Below are positions 53,536-62,717 of a stretch of DNA of 64,000 bases, piece by piece. Source of the stretch: Ancylomarina sp048268005 (GTDB taxonomy: Bacteria > Bacteroidota > Bacteroidia > Bacteroidales > Marinifilaceae); the NCBI GenBank assembly GCA_048268005.1, contig JBLWWJ010000002.1, positions 620,001 to 684,000 on the forward strand, read 5' to 3'. The translations under genes were made by a program, and so were the position numbers. The notes beneath the pieces were generated by a model, which did not search any database, was not told the origin of the DNA, and saw nothing but the letters and a program-made list of their open reading frames with translations. How positions within the stretch are numbered: position 1 is the first letter of the stretch; each line of letters opens with the position of its first letter.

Positions 53536-54645
53536 ATGAATAAAAAAATTACGAGTTCAAAAGTTTTGGTGACAGGAGGAGCAGGTTTTATCGGTTCAAA
53601 CCTTTGTGAGATGCTTTTGAAACAAGATAATAAAGTCGTTTGCCTCGATAATTTTTCCACGGGACATAGAATTAATATAAAATCCTTTTTGTCTAATCCT
53701 AATTTTGAACTGGTTGAAGGTGACATTCGCAATTATGAGGATTGTCAGAGAGCGGTGAAAGGTGCTGATTTTGTATTGCATCATGCTGCTATAGGTTCTG
53801 TACCTCGCTCTATTAAAGATCCAATTACATCAACCGATGTTAATATTGGTGGTTTTGTGAAAATGTTATTTGCCTGCAAGGAAGAAGGCGTTAAACGCTT
53901 CGTTTATGCCGCTAGTTCTTCTACTTACGGCGATTATGAGGAGTTACCAAAGGAAGAACATAAAATAGGTAAAGCTCTATCTCCTTATGCCATAACGAAA
54001 TCTGTAGATGAACTCTTTGCTGAAAATTTCAGTGAAATTTATGGGATTGAAACGATTGGCTTAAGATATTTTAATGTATTTGGCCGTCGTCAGGATCCCA
54101 ATGGAGACTATGCAGCGGTTATACCCAAATTTGTGATTGCTTTAATGAAACATCAAAGTCCACTTATTAATGGGGATGGAACATTTAGTCGAGATTTCAC
54201 CTATATAGAAAATGTGTTGCAGGCTAATCAGCTTGCAGCTTTAACTCCAAGTAAACTGATTTTTGAAAGAAGAGAAGATTATAAATCCCATTTCGATTCC
54301 CTTTTGATTAATGGTAACCAAATAAATAAAGAATGCATTTCTCAGAGCATAATTGAAAAACCATTATCTGAGGTTTTCAATATTGCTTTTGGTGAAAGAA
54401 CGACTTTAAATGGATTAGTTGATATTTTAAAGAAGCACCTGTCTGAATTCGATCCCGACATTTATTCTGTAAAAGCAACACACGGTCCTAAAAGAAATGG
54501 AGACATTCCACATTCTTTAGCATCTATTAAAAAAGCCAGAGATTTATTGGGCTACGATCCAGAATACTCCGTGAATGATGGCTTGAAAGAGGTTGTTGAT
54601 TGGTACGATAAAAATGGAGATCTCTATAGGAATCTGAATAGATAA
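53536..54645 (+). CDS. tviC: UDP-GlcNAc(A) 4-epimerase (TviC/WbpP family SDR)
   Basis: A 369-residue extended SDR. NAD motif VTGGAGFIGSNLCEMLL, substrate region ASSSTYGDYEELPKEE and the catalytic tyrosine-lysine in SPYAITKSVDELF. Then RYFNVFGRRQDPNG. There is a longer insert near residue 240-270 (FERREDYKSHFDSLLING), compared with GalE. It interconverts UDP-GlcNAc(A) and UDP-GalNAc(A). With the preceding dehydrogenase it should produce UDP-GalNAcA. The start at 53536 avoids overlap; the longer frame begins 53500 inside tviB. Confidence 0.9.
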   Translation: MNKKITSSKVLVTGGAGFIGSNLCEMLLKQDNKVVCLDNFSTGHRINIKSFLSNPNFELVEGDIRNYEDCQRAVKGADFVLHHAAIGSVPRSIKDPITSTDVNIGGFVKMLFACKEEGVKRFVYAASSSTYGDYEELPKEEHKIGKALSPYAITKSVDELFAENFSEIYGIETIGLRYFNVFGRRQDPNGDYAAVIPKFVIALMKHQSPLINGDGTFSRDFTYIENVLQANQLAALTPSKLIFERREDYKSHFDSLLINGNQINKECISQSIIEKPLSEVFNIAFGERTTLNGLVDILKKHLSEFDPDIYSVKATHGPKRNGDIPHSLASIKKARDLLGYDPEYSVNDGLKEVVDWYDKNGDLYRNLNR

Positions 54646-54676
54646 AATTATCGATAATATAGATAAATAATAAAGT

Positions 54677-55627
54677 ATGAAAGAAGATGTTTTACAAATT
54701 GCGCAAAGAGTATTTACTGAAGAGGCAAGTGCAATAAATAGACTAAAGGATATCTTAACCATAGATTTCGAATTAGCTGTAAAAACAATCTTAGCTTGTG
54801 AAGGAAGGGTAATTGTAACTGGACTTGGGAAATCAGGGATTATTGGGAGAAAAATTGCAGCTACACTTGCCAGCACAGGAACATCTTCGGTATTTATACA
54901 TCCAACTGAAGCTTTTCATGGCGACCTTGGAATGACGAAACCCATAGATGTTGTTATTGCAATTACAAATTCTGGTGAGACAGATGAAATATTAAGATTA
55001 ATTCCATGTTTTAAAAATAATGGTAACAAGATTATTGCTATTACTGGAAATCCTTTATCGACATTGGCTATCAATGCTGATTATAATCTAAATATAAATG
55101 TTAGTAAGGAAGTTTGTCCTCTTAATCTAGCACCAACTTCATCTACTACCTCTACTTTAGTTATGGGTGATGCACTAGCAATAGCTTTAATGGAAAAAAG
55201 AAATTTTAAAAGTGAAGATTTTGCTCAAAATCATCCAGGAGGAAGTTTAGGACGTAGACTTTTAACTCGAGTTAAAGACATCATGAGAACTAAAAATCTA
55301 CCTGTTATTGCACCTAATAGTTGTTTAAAAGAGGTGATTAATACAATGAGCAGTAGTAAACTTGGATTAGCCTTAGTAAATATTAAAGATGCAACAGTGG
55401 GTGTTATTACTGATGGTGATTTAAGAAGACTAATGGAAGATAGAGGTAAAGATGCTTTTGACTTCGTAGCAAGCGAGATTATGAGTAAAAAGCCCAAGAC
55501 AATTAGGCCTCAAGAAACATTAATTCAAGCAGAATTGGTATTTAATGATTTTAAGATTAACTCACTGGTTGTTGTAAATACAAAAGGGGCTACCATTGGT
55601 GTCGTACAAATTTACGATCTGACCTAA
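54677..55627 (+). CDS. kdsD: Arabinose-5-phosphate isomerase (KdsD/GutQ)
   Basis: A 316-residue protein. SIS domain (about 35-175: TGLGKSGIIGRKIAATLASTGTSS, HPTEAFHGDLGM, ITNSGETDEI) and two CBS domains (about 205-316: VKDIMRTKNLPVI and IMSKKPKTIRP). It converts ribulose-5-phosphate to arabinose-5-phosphate, the first step toward CMP-Kdo. Being in the polysaccharide locus suggests a Kdo residue in the polymer or simply a housekeeping gene; kdsA and kdsB are not seen here. Confidence 0.93.
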   Translation: MKEDVLQIAQRVFTEEASAINRLKDILTIDFELAVKTILACEGRVIVTGLGKSGIIGRKIAATLASTGTSSVFIHPTEAFHGDLGMTKPIDVVIAITNSGETDEILRLIPCFKNNGNKIIAITGNPLSTLAINADYNLNINVSKEVCPLNLAPTSSTTSTLVMGDALAIALMEKRNFKSEDFAQNHPGGSLGRRLLTRVKDIMRTKNLPVIAPNSCLKEVINTMSSSKLGLALVNIKDATVGVITDGDLRRLMEDRGKDAFDFVASEIMSKKPKTIRPQETLIQAELVFNDFKINSLVVVNTKGATIGVVQIYDLT

Positions 55628-55686
55628 AAAGCGGATTAGTAATAAGATGTTGTTTTAGAAAATACTCCAATAATAAATTAATTATC

Positions 55687-56583
55687 ATGAAAGGAATCAT
55701 TCTTGCCGGAGGTAGCGGTTCTCGCCTTTATCCAATTACACAAGGTATATCTAAGCAGTTATTGCCAATTTACGATAAGCCTATGATCTACTATCCTATG
55801 TCCGTGCTAATGTTGGCTGGTATTCGTGAAATTCTGATAATTACGACCGCAGAAGATCAGGCTGGTTTTATTCGTCTTTTAGGTGATGGATCTCAATGGG
55901 GAATTTCACTCTCATATAAAGTTCAAGCTTCACCAGATGGTATAGCTCAGGCATTTATTCTTGGAGAGGATTTTATTGGAGAGGACGATGTCTGTTTAAT
56001 TCTTGGCGACAATGTTTTTTATGGTGATGGTTTGACTCCATTGTTAAAAAACGCACTATATACGGTGTCTTATGATAATAAAGCTTGTTTGCTAGGATAT
56101 TATGTGAGTGATCCAGAACGATATGGCGTTGCAGAATTTAATGATGATGGAGAGGTCATAAGTCTTGAAGAAAAACCTGAACAGCCTAAATCTAAATATG
56201 CTGTAGTTGGACTTTATTTTTATCCTAATGATGTTGTTCAGAAGGCTAAAATAGTGAAGCCATCAGCTCGAGGTGAATTGGAAATAACAAGTTTAAATCA
56301 GATCTATCTTGATGAGAAACGCTTGAAATTAAATCGAATGGGACGTGGTTTTGCCTGGCTGGATACGGGTACTCATGAGTCCCTTTTGGAGGCAGGTAGT
56401 TTTATTCAAACAATAGAGTCTCGACAAGGACTTAAAGTTGCTTGTCTGGAAGAGATAGCTTTTAAAAAACATTGGATAACTATTGAGAAACTCAATGAGG
56501 CGATTAGTCGATACGGTAAAAATGTTTATGGAAATTATTTGAAGAAAATAGAGGATGAGATTACTTATAAGTATGTATTCTAA
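55687..56583 (+). CDS. rfbA: Glucose-1-phosphate thymidylyltransferase
   Basis: A 298-residue RmlA. The nucleotidyltransferase motif GGSGSRLYPITQGISKQLLPIYDKPM is at the N-terminus; further on are LGDNVFYGDGL, VVGLYFYPNDVV and the conserved end of RmlA. It forms dTDP-glucose, precursor of deoxy and amino-deoxy sugars. The partners rfbB/C/D are not seen in the window, so they may lie further on or elsewhere. It is followed by the Wzx flippase gene. Confidence 0.95.
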   Translation: MKGIILAGGSGSRLYPITQGISKQLLPIYDKPMIYYPMSVLMLAGIREILIITTAEDQAGFIRLLGDGSQWGISLSYKVQASPDGIAQAFILGEDFIGEDDVCLILGDNVFYGDGLTPLLKNALYTVSYDNKACLLGYYVSDPERYGVAEFNDDGEVISLEEKPEQPKSKYAVVGLYFYPNDVVQKAKIVKPSARGELEITSLNQIYLDEKRLKLNRMGRGFAWLDTGTHESLLEAGSFIQTIESRQGLKVACLEEIAFKKHWITIEKLNEAISRYGKNVYGNYLKKIEDEITYKYVF

Positions 56584-56700
56584 AGAAGAGTGTAGAAAAT
56601 TGTTCTTCGGTTAATAATCTGACTATGGAGTTATTTTTCATGATCATATCATATGGGATGGGGTCGAAAACAAAGAAATAATAAATAGAATTGAGTGTAA

Positions 56701-58158
56701 ATGGAAAGCTTAAAGGAAAAAACCTTAAATGGGCTATTTTGGAGTTTCTTTGATAATTTTGGAAAACAAGCGTTATCTTTTGTTATTGGTATTATATTAG
56801 CACGTTTACTAGAACCTTCTGTTTATGGTATATTGGGGATGATCGTGGTTTTTATTGCAATCTCCAACGTTTTTATCAGTTCTGGATTTGGATCGGCATT
56901 AATAAGGAAACCAGATTTATCTGATGCGGATTGTAATACAACTTTTTTCTTTAATCTCGGAGTTGCGATATTATTCTATTGCTTATTATTCTTTTCGTCT
57001 CCTTTTATATCTACATTTTATAACGAGCCTAGTTTAACTCTTATTATTCGAGTATTAGGAATTGGTTTATTGCTAAATGCCATTTCCATCGTTCAACAAT
57101 CTTTATTGACAAAAAGGATTGACTTTAAAACCCAAAGTAAAATATCTATAATAAGAACAATTGTAAGTGGCGGAATAGGAATCATAATGGCCTTTCGTGG
57201 CTTTGGAATATGGAGTTTGGTCGTCCAACAATTAACAGCTGGTACATTAAGTGCCATATTATTATGGTATTATAACAGATGGAAACCGAAGTGGGAGTTT
57301 TCAATTCAAAGTTTTAAAAACTTATTTGGTTTCGGGTCTAAATTATTGATTTCAGCTCTTATAGATACAACCTATAATAATTTATATTATTTAATAATCG
57401 GAAAGTTTTTTTCTGCAGCGCAATTAGGTTTTTTTACTCGTGCACAAGGGTATTCTAATTTATTCTCGAGCAATCTTACCAGAGTGATTGAACGGGTTAG
57501 TTATCCTGTTCTTTCTTCTATACAGGAGGATCTTAAAGCATTAAGAAGAGGGTATCGAAAAATTATAAAAACCTCAATGTTGATTTCATTTGTTGCAATG
57601 ATGGGATTGGCAGCCTGTTCTGAGTCTCTGGTAGTAATTTTGATTGGTGAGAAATGGGCACCTTGTATCCCCTATCTACAATTGTTGTGTTTCTCACAAA
57701 TGTTGTATCCGTTGCATTCAATTAATTTGAATATTCTAAAGGTTAAAGGTAGATCCGATCTTTTTTTAAGATTAGAAATCATAAAAAAGTGTATTTCGAT
57801 ACCGGTTATAATAATTGGAATTTATTTGGGAATTAAAGCGATGTTAATAGCTATGATCGTTAACGGATGTATCGCTTATTTTTTAAACAGTTATTATACG
57901 GCAAGCCTAATTCAATATTCAACAATGAGTCAATTAAAAGATATCTCACCATCCTTTTTTGTAGGGGTTGTGACTTGTTTGGCTATGTGGTCTGTTGAGC
58001 TACTTATGCTGTCTGTAGTACAACAGTTTTTAGTTCAGTTACTTGTGGGAGGTGTACTTTTGATTATAATTTTGGAAGTTTTTAAACTCAATGAATACAT
58101 TGAAATTAAATCTATTCTTAATAAATACTATCGAAAGGTAAGCTTTAAACGCACTTAA
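56701..58158 (+). CDS. wzx: Polysaccharide flippase (Wzx, MOP superfamily)
   Basis: A 485-residue polytopic protein with about twelve to fourteen transmembrane helices, typical start NGLFWSFFDNFGKQALSFVIGIILARLLEPSVYGILGM and the repeated polar motif SGFGSALIRKPDLSDADCNT. It belongs to the lipopolysaccharide-biosynthesis/WzxC-like branch of the MOP family and would flip lipid-linked repeat units across the inner membrane. No Wzy polymerase or glycosyltransferase is visible nearby. A 259-base AT-rich spacer without recognisable features follows before the next module. Confidence 0.9.
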   Translation: MESLKEKTLNGLFWSFFDNFGKQALSFVIGIILARLLEPSVYGILGMIVVFIAISNVFISSGFGSALIRKPDLSDADCNTTFFFNLGVAILFYCLLFFSSPFISTFYNEPSLTLIIRVLGIGLLLNAISIVQQSLLTKRIDFKTQSKISIIRTIVSGGIGIIMAFRGFGIWSLVVQQLTAGTLSAILLWYYNRWKPKWEFSIQSFKNLFGFGSKLLISALIDTTYNNLYYLIIGKFFSAAQLGFFTRAQGYSNLFSSNLTRVIERVSYPVLSSIQEDLKALRRGYRKIIKTSMLISFVAMMGLAACSESLVVILIGEKWAPCIPYLQLLCFSQMLYPLHSINLNILKVKGRSDLFLRLEIIKKCISIPVIIIGIYLGIKAMLIAMIVNGCIAYFLNSYYTASLIQYSTMSQLKDISPSFFVGVVTCLAMWSVELLMLSVVQQFLVQLLVGGVLLIIILEVFKLNEYIEIKSILNKYYRKVSFKRT

Positions 58159-58417
58159 AAATTGAGTTGCAGCCTCGTTTAAAAGCAGAAGTTATTAATA
58201 GTCGCTATCCAGTAATATAAATAATACATCCATTATTTATTGTGATAATATTTGATTGAAAAAGATTTTTCAAAAAGCTATTAGTTGTACTAATTTCTAT
58301 CAAGTACTTGTCAATATTCTCTTTCAAATCAAATATGATTTTGTGTCACTTGTTTCAATTACTAAACGATTAGTGGCAACTATAAATGAATGTAACGTAA
58401 TTTATTAAATACGAGAT

Positions 58418-59707
58418 ATGAAAAAGCCTAGATTATCTAAAAAAGCAACAAAGTTTAAACGTAATATCTCGCCAGTTCGAGAGATCATGAATTTTGCAAA
58501 TCCTGATTTCCTAAAAGGAATAGGACTCGAGCAGAATGGGCTTATTTCATTTGCAGGAGGCTGGGTGAACCATGGAGCTCCTGCTGAATTGCAAAAGGCG
58601 TATGTTGATATTGTTAGTAATAATGACTTTTTTCATAAATCTGGAGCCTATTCACCCACTTTGGGAATGAATGAAATGAAAAATGCGATTATAAAATTAG
58701 AAGAACATCTTTATAATACACAAGATATAGCCCCTTCTGAAATCGCAGTTGGTCACAGTTCAACACAGCTTGCAAATGACCTGCTACAGGTTCTTTTAGA
58801 TCCAGAAGACAGTATTTTATTATTAGACCCTTCGTATTGTAATTATCCAACACAAATTTTTTCAGGTCTTAGCGATATTAACCTATTGCGATTTCCTGTT
58901 TTAAATATCGATACATGGGAATATGAGGCAGAAAATAAGATTCAGGAATTTGCACAATATATATTAGACAAGAAACCGAAAGTCGTATTGCTTATTGTGC
59001 CTGATAATCCAACATCAAAAATTCTATCCAATGACTTTGTTCTCTCAGCCTTAAATGCTGTTAGAGAGATTGGTAGCTACCTGGTTATTGATTTTGCTTA
59101 TAAGGAACTTGTTTTTGGCAACACATTGCCTGAATATTTTTCATGGAAACCGATGGATAATTATATCACACTTCATTCTAATTCAAAATGGAACAGAAGC
59201 CTTGGAAGAAGATTGGGCTGGATTAAAGCACCTGACTTTGTTGTAGAAGGAATTGAATCAATATCCAATACTTCCATTCTTTGTCCGGACACATTGCACC
59301 AAATGGCATTTTCAGCATATGTTAATAATGCCATCGGAAACAACACATTGAAAGAATATGTGAATGCTACAAGAAACAAATATAAGGCGGCAGCTAAGAA
59401 AACAACAGATGCCATTAAAAAACATTTGAATCTACCTTATTTAACTCCCGAGGGAGGCTTATATACCTGTGTGAAAGTGAATAGGAATAGTGCCATGTTT
59501 GTTGAGGATGTTCTAAAAGCTACAGGTGTTTTGTTTGTGCCTGGTTGGGGGTTTGGACGAACTGTAACCGAAGCGGTACGAATCAGTTTTGGACCTTTGG
59601 TTAATAATTTGGACAAAATTGAAGAAGGATTTATGAAGGTAGGCGAATACTTAAATGATAAAAATAACTCCCATGACAAGCGTTTATATAACAAGGAAAT
59701 TACCTGA
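58418..59707 (+). CDS. PLP-dependent aminotransferase, class I/II (module B)
   Basis: A 429-residue fold-type I aminotransferase. Motifs: YSPTLGMNEMKNAI and HSSTQLANDLLQVLLDPEDSILLLDPSYCNYP; PDNPTSK for cofactor and substrate binding; DFAYKEL with the PLP ring Asp and Tyr; and the Schiff-base Lys in HSNSKWNRSLGRRLGWI. The C-terminal Arg in EAVRISFG binds the substrate carboxylate. It overlaps the next gene (2-hydroxyacid dehydrogenase), which implies a paired role, for instance amino acid to 2-oxo acid and on to 2-hydroxy acid. Substrate unknown. Confidence 0.88.
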   Translation: MKKPRLSKKATKFKRNISPVREIMNFANPDFLKGIGLEQNGLISFAGGWVNHGAPAELQKAYVDIVSNNDFFHKSGAYSPTLGMNEMKNAIIKLEEHLYNTQDIAPSEIAVGHSSTQLANDLLQVLLDPEDSILLLDPSYCNYPTQIFSGLSDINLLRFPVLNIDTWEYEAENKIQEFAQYILDKKPKVVLLIVPDNPTSKILSNDFVLSALNAVREIGSYLVIDFAYKELVFGNTLPEYFSWKPMDNYITLHSNSKWNRSLGRRLGWIKAPDFVVEGIESISNTSILCPDTLHQMAFSAYVNNAIGNNTLKEYVNATRNKYKAAAKKTTDAIKKHLNLPYLTPEGGLYTCVKVNRNSAMFVEDVLKATGVLFVPGWGFGRTVTEAVRISFGPLVNNLDKIEEGFMKVGEYLNDKNNSHDKRLYNKEIT

Positions 59708-60614
59708 AATTGCGGTAGCGATTCTTAAAGAAAAATTCGAAGTCAGCATGTTTGAAAAAAATGAATTGTTTCCTCAGGAACAGTTAGGTGACCTTGTAAA
59801 TAATTATGACGTTATCCTTTCTACACCTGTAGATAAATTCACGAGAAGTGTACTTGAAAAAGCCGAAAAGGTAAAAGTAATTTCAAATTATGCTGTTGGT
59901 CTGGATAACATAGATGTAGACTTTGCTAAAAATAAGGGAATTAGTGTATACAACACGCCGGATGTTGTGACAGCAAGTACTGCGGATCATACTGTTGCAA
60001 TATTATTGAGTCTCATAAGGAAAGTGAATGAGGCCTATCATAGTATTAAGCAAAATCAATGGAAAGCTTGGGATCCCTATATTTTTCTAGGCGATGAATT
60101 GACAAATAAAACATTTGGAATAATTGGGTTTGGGAGAATAGGACAGGCTGTTGCCAGAAGAATGATTGGTTTTGGCCTTAATGTCGTGTATTACAATAGG
60201 AGTGATGTCACTTTGGATGAATTTATTGCTCCATTTGTAAAAAAGGTTTCTATGGATGAGTTATTGCGTTCGTCCGACTATATTTCATTGCATGTTCCAT
60301 TAACAAATCAGACAAAAGATCTGATTAATGAAAGTATGTTTTTGAAGATGGAAAAGAAACCCATACTGATTAATACGGCAAGAGGAGGGGTTGTTAATAC
60401 GAAAGACTTGATTGAAGCTCTTACGAAAAAATACATTAGAGGAGCGGCTTTGGATGTCACAGATCCGGAACCAATTGATAGAACTCATCCCTTACTGGAA
60501 TTTGATAATTGTATTATAACCCCTCATATTGGTACTGCAACGACTGTTTGTCGTTCCAATATGGCAAAATTAGCAGCAGAAAATATTGTAAATCATTATT
60601 TCAATGGAAGATAA
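59673..60614 (+). CDS. D-isomer-specific 2-hydroxyacid dehydrogenase (module B)
   Basis: A 313-residue dehydrogenase of the glyoxylate/hydroxypyruvate/phosphoglycerate reductase family. The Rossmann loop is IIGFGRIGQAVARRM, followed by NRSD at the end of strand 2 (Asn-Arg-Ser rather than an acidic residue, which could favour NADPH). Catalytic residues: NTARGGVVNT (Arg), DVTDPEPI (Glu) and ITPHIGTAT (His). It interconverts 2-oxo and D-2-hydroxy acids. It overlaps the aminotransferase gene by about 35 bases and the ACP gene by 11. An upstream ATG (59655) is possible. Confidence 0.87.
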   Translation: MTSVYITRKLPEIAVAILKEKFEVSMFEKNELFPQEQLGDLVNNYDVILSTPVDKFTRSVLEKAEKVKVISNYAVGLDNIDVDFAKNKGISVYNTPDVVTASTADHTVAILLSLIRKVNEAYHSIKQNQWKAWDPYIFLGDELTNKTFGIIGFGRIGQAVARRMIGFGLNVVYYNRSDVTLDEFIAPFVKKVSMDELLRSSDYISLHVPLTNQTKDLINESMFLKMEKKPILINTARGGVVNTKDLIEALTKKYIRGAALDVTDPEPIDRTHPLLEFDNCIITPHIGTATTVCRSNMAKLAAENIVNHYFNGR

Positions 60615-60843
60615 TTTGATTTTTAATAAGGTCGAAGATGTTTTCAAAAACACCTTCAGTATTGACCATTTTACTACAGGCTTAAATATGGATAATCTTG
60701 CAGAATGGGATTCCTTAAAGCACATTAGCCTGATTGTCGAAATAGAAAAGGAGTTTAATATTATTATTGAGCACATGGATATTTTGGAAATGATATCCGT
60801 GGAAAAAATTAATATGATTGTTAAAAAATACATCGAAAAATAA
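60604..60843 (+). CDS. Acyl carrier protein (module B, first)
   Basis: A 79-residue ACP-like protein with the attachment site EWDSLKHISLIVEIEKEF (Ser37). It follows the ACP four-helix pattern and is acidic. It begins inside the dehydrogenase gene with an 11-base overlap, ATGGAAGATAA, and is followed by the AMP-ligase gene after 4 bases. Confidence 0.9.
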   Translation: MEDNLIFNKVEDVFKNTFSIDHFTTGLNMDNLAEWDSLKHISLIVEIEKEFNIIIEHMDILEMISVEKINMIVKKYIEK

Positions 60844-60847
60844 ATTT

Positions 60848-62473
60848 ATGAATCTGGATCAATTATACCCACACCAAAGAATGCAGGGTGATTTAAGTTT
60901 ATCATTTATTAATATTCCTGATCTTTTCGAGAATAAGGTCAAACTGACACCTGATAAGGATTTTTTGATCTCTCCAGGGGATGAAAAAGAATCTTTTACC
61001 TACATCGATTTTTTTAACAAGTATATTTCAGTTGCAGAATATTTGAATAATCTGGGTCTCAAAAATGGAGATAGGATCAATATCATTTTTGCTAACTGTG
61101 CGGAGTTTTTACTCTTGTATTTTGCTGCTTTTAAGTTAGGAATTACCGTGGTACCAATTAATCCGGATGTTTCTTCCTCAGAGTTTCTTTATATCATATT
61201 AGACTGTGAATCTAAAGCCGTTTTGTATGATAGAAATTTAGAATTCAAATTAGAAGAGATAAAAGATAAATGCAATCCAGAAACTATTTTAGAAGCATTA
61301 GATCCTTTGCCTCATTTTAAACCATTAACACAAAAGAATTCATCTATAGATCCACTTTTGTTTCCGAAGAAAGAACTTACCGATGAAGCTGTGATTATTT
61401 ATACCTCTGGAACAACGGGAAACCCGAAGGGTGTGATTTTATCATATATGAACCTTTTGTCAGATGCAAAGGCAATTAGTGACTGGTTTCATTTTACATC
61501 TAACACACGCACTTTGTGCATTTTACCACTTTTCCATAATAATGGACAAGTTGTTACTCTATTAGCTCCATTGTTTGCTGGAGGATCAACGGTAATAGTA
61601 AGAGGGAAAGCCAGCCTAATTGCATTTTGGGGCCTGGTAAATAAATACAAGATAAACTGGACAAGTGTTATGTCATCAATACTCAACATTTTGCTGAGTA
61701 TGCCTTTGAAGAGAAAAGATAAGAGTCTGGTTGGAATTATTTGCGGTGGGCAAGTGCTAACTCGAAATGTACAGGATCAATTTGAAAAACAATTTGAAGT
61801 TCCTGTATTTGAAGGGTTCGGATTAACAGAGACAACTTCCTTTGCTTGTTTCAATGAATTCCCTGCAAATAAAAGAAAAATTGGCTCAATTGGGAAAGCT
61901 CTTCCCGTTAATGAGATCTCTATTCAGGATGCTAAAGGGAAAGAAGTTGAGCCCAATGTTGAAGGCGAAATTTGTATTCGAGGGTACAATGTTGCCAACG
62001 AATATCATAACCTTCCTGAAAGAAACACACTTTCTTTTAGAGATGGATGGTTTCATAGCGGTGATTTTGGATACATGGATGAAGAAGGTTGTTTCTATTT
62101 TAAAGGGAGACAAGATTTTCTCATCATAAAAGGTGGCGAAAATATTTATCCTGCCGAACTTGAGAATGTGCTGTTCAAACATCCTGCCATTGCAGAAGTC
62201 GCCGTTATTGGAATTCCAGATAAATTATTGGGGCAGGACATCGCTGCATTTGTCAAATTAAATGATTCACATAAGACTGATGAAGATGCATTGAAAGAGT
62301 TCTGCAAAGGAAAGATTGCAGCATTTAAATACCCAAAGGAGGTAATTATAATTGATCAACTTGATGATGTAAAAGAGATTCCAAAGGGACCAACTAAAAA
62401 AGTTTTATATGGTAAACTATTGGAACTTTATTTAAATATAAAATCACTAAAAAAAGACGAATATGGAAGGTAA
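60848..62473 (+). CDS. Acyl-CoA/acyl-ACP synthetase, AMP-forming (module B)
   Basis: A 541-residue ANL-superfamily enzyme. A3 IIYTSGTTGNPKGVIL, A5 GFGLTETTSF, A7 SGDFGYMDEEGCFYF and A8 KGRQDFLIIKGGENIYPAELENV; A10 Lys near IPKGPTKKVLYG. The likely start is 60848 (MNLDQLY); the longer frame at 60818 overlaps the ACP gene. It should activate a carboxylic acid for loading on one of the flanking ACPs. Paralogue of the module A enzyme but clearly different in sequence. Confidence 0.88.
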   Translation: MNLDQLYPHQRMQGDLSLSFINIPDLFENKVKLTPDKDFLISPGDEKESFTYIDFFNKYISVAEYLNNLGLKNGDRINIIFANCAEFLLLYFAAFKLGITVVPINPDVSSSEFLYIILDCESKAVLYDRNLEFKLEEIKDKCNPETILEALDPLPHFKPLTQKNSSIDPLLFPKKELTDEAVIIYTSGTTGNPKGVILSYMNLLSDAKAISDWFHFTSNTRTLCILPLFHNNGQVVTLLAPLFAGGSTVIVRGKASLIAFWGLVNKYKINWTSVMSSILNILLSMPLKRKDKSLVGIICGGQVLTRNVQDQFEKQFEVPVFEGFGLTETTSFACFNEFPANKRKIGSIGKALPVNEISIQDAKGKEVEPNVEGEICIRGYNVANEYHNLPERNTLSFRDGWFHSGDFGYMDEEGCFYFKGRQDFLIIKGGENIYPAELENVLFKHPAIAEVAVIGIPDKLLGQDIAAFVKLNDSHKTDEDALKEFCKGKIAAFKYPKEVIIIDQLDDVKEIPKGPTKKVLYGKLLELYLNIKSLKKDEYGR

Positions 62474-62717
62474 AATTAAGCAGCTATTTGCACAGATATT
62501 TGATTTCTCTACCGAAAATAATTGTACAGATATTTCTATGGAGAATGTTGATAAATGGGATTCATTAACTCACATGGAGTTAATTGTAAATATTGAAGAG
62601 GCCTTCGATGTTAAGTTTGAACCAGAGGAAATGATAAAAATGGTTACTTATCAAGAAATTATCGGGCTTCTTAAAGAGAAAGGAGTATTATGGATATCAA
62701 AGGAAAAAACATCTTAA
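62463..62717 (+). CDS. Acyl carrier protein (module B, second)
   Basis: An 84-residue ACP with attachment site KWDSLTHMELIVNIEEAF (Ser34). It starts with an 11-base overlap with the ligase gene, ATGGAAGGTAA, almost the same junction as the other ACP, and overlaps the SDR gene by 28 bases. The two module B ACPs differ enough to have distinct partners or to be carriers for successive steps. Confidence 0.9.
   Translation: MEGKIKQLFAQIFDFSTENNCTDISMENVDKWDSLTHMELIVNIEEAFDVKFEPEEMIKMVTYQEIIGLLKEKGVLWISKEKTS

Noticed and set aside
58159..58417. Gene or RNA in the 259-base gap before module B
   Set aside because: AT-rich with no ORF or stable fold that I can support.
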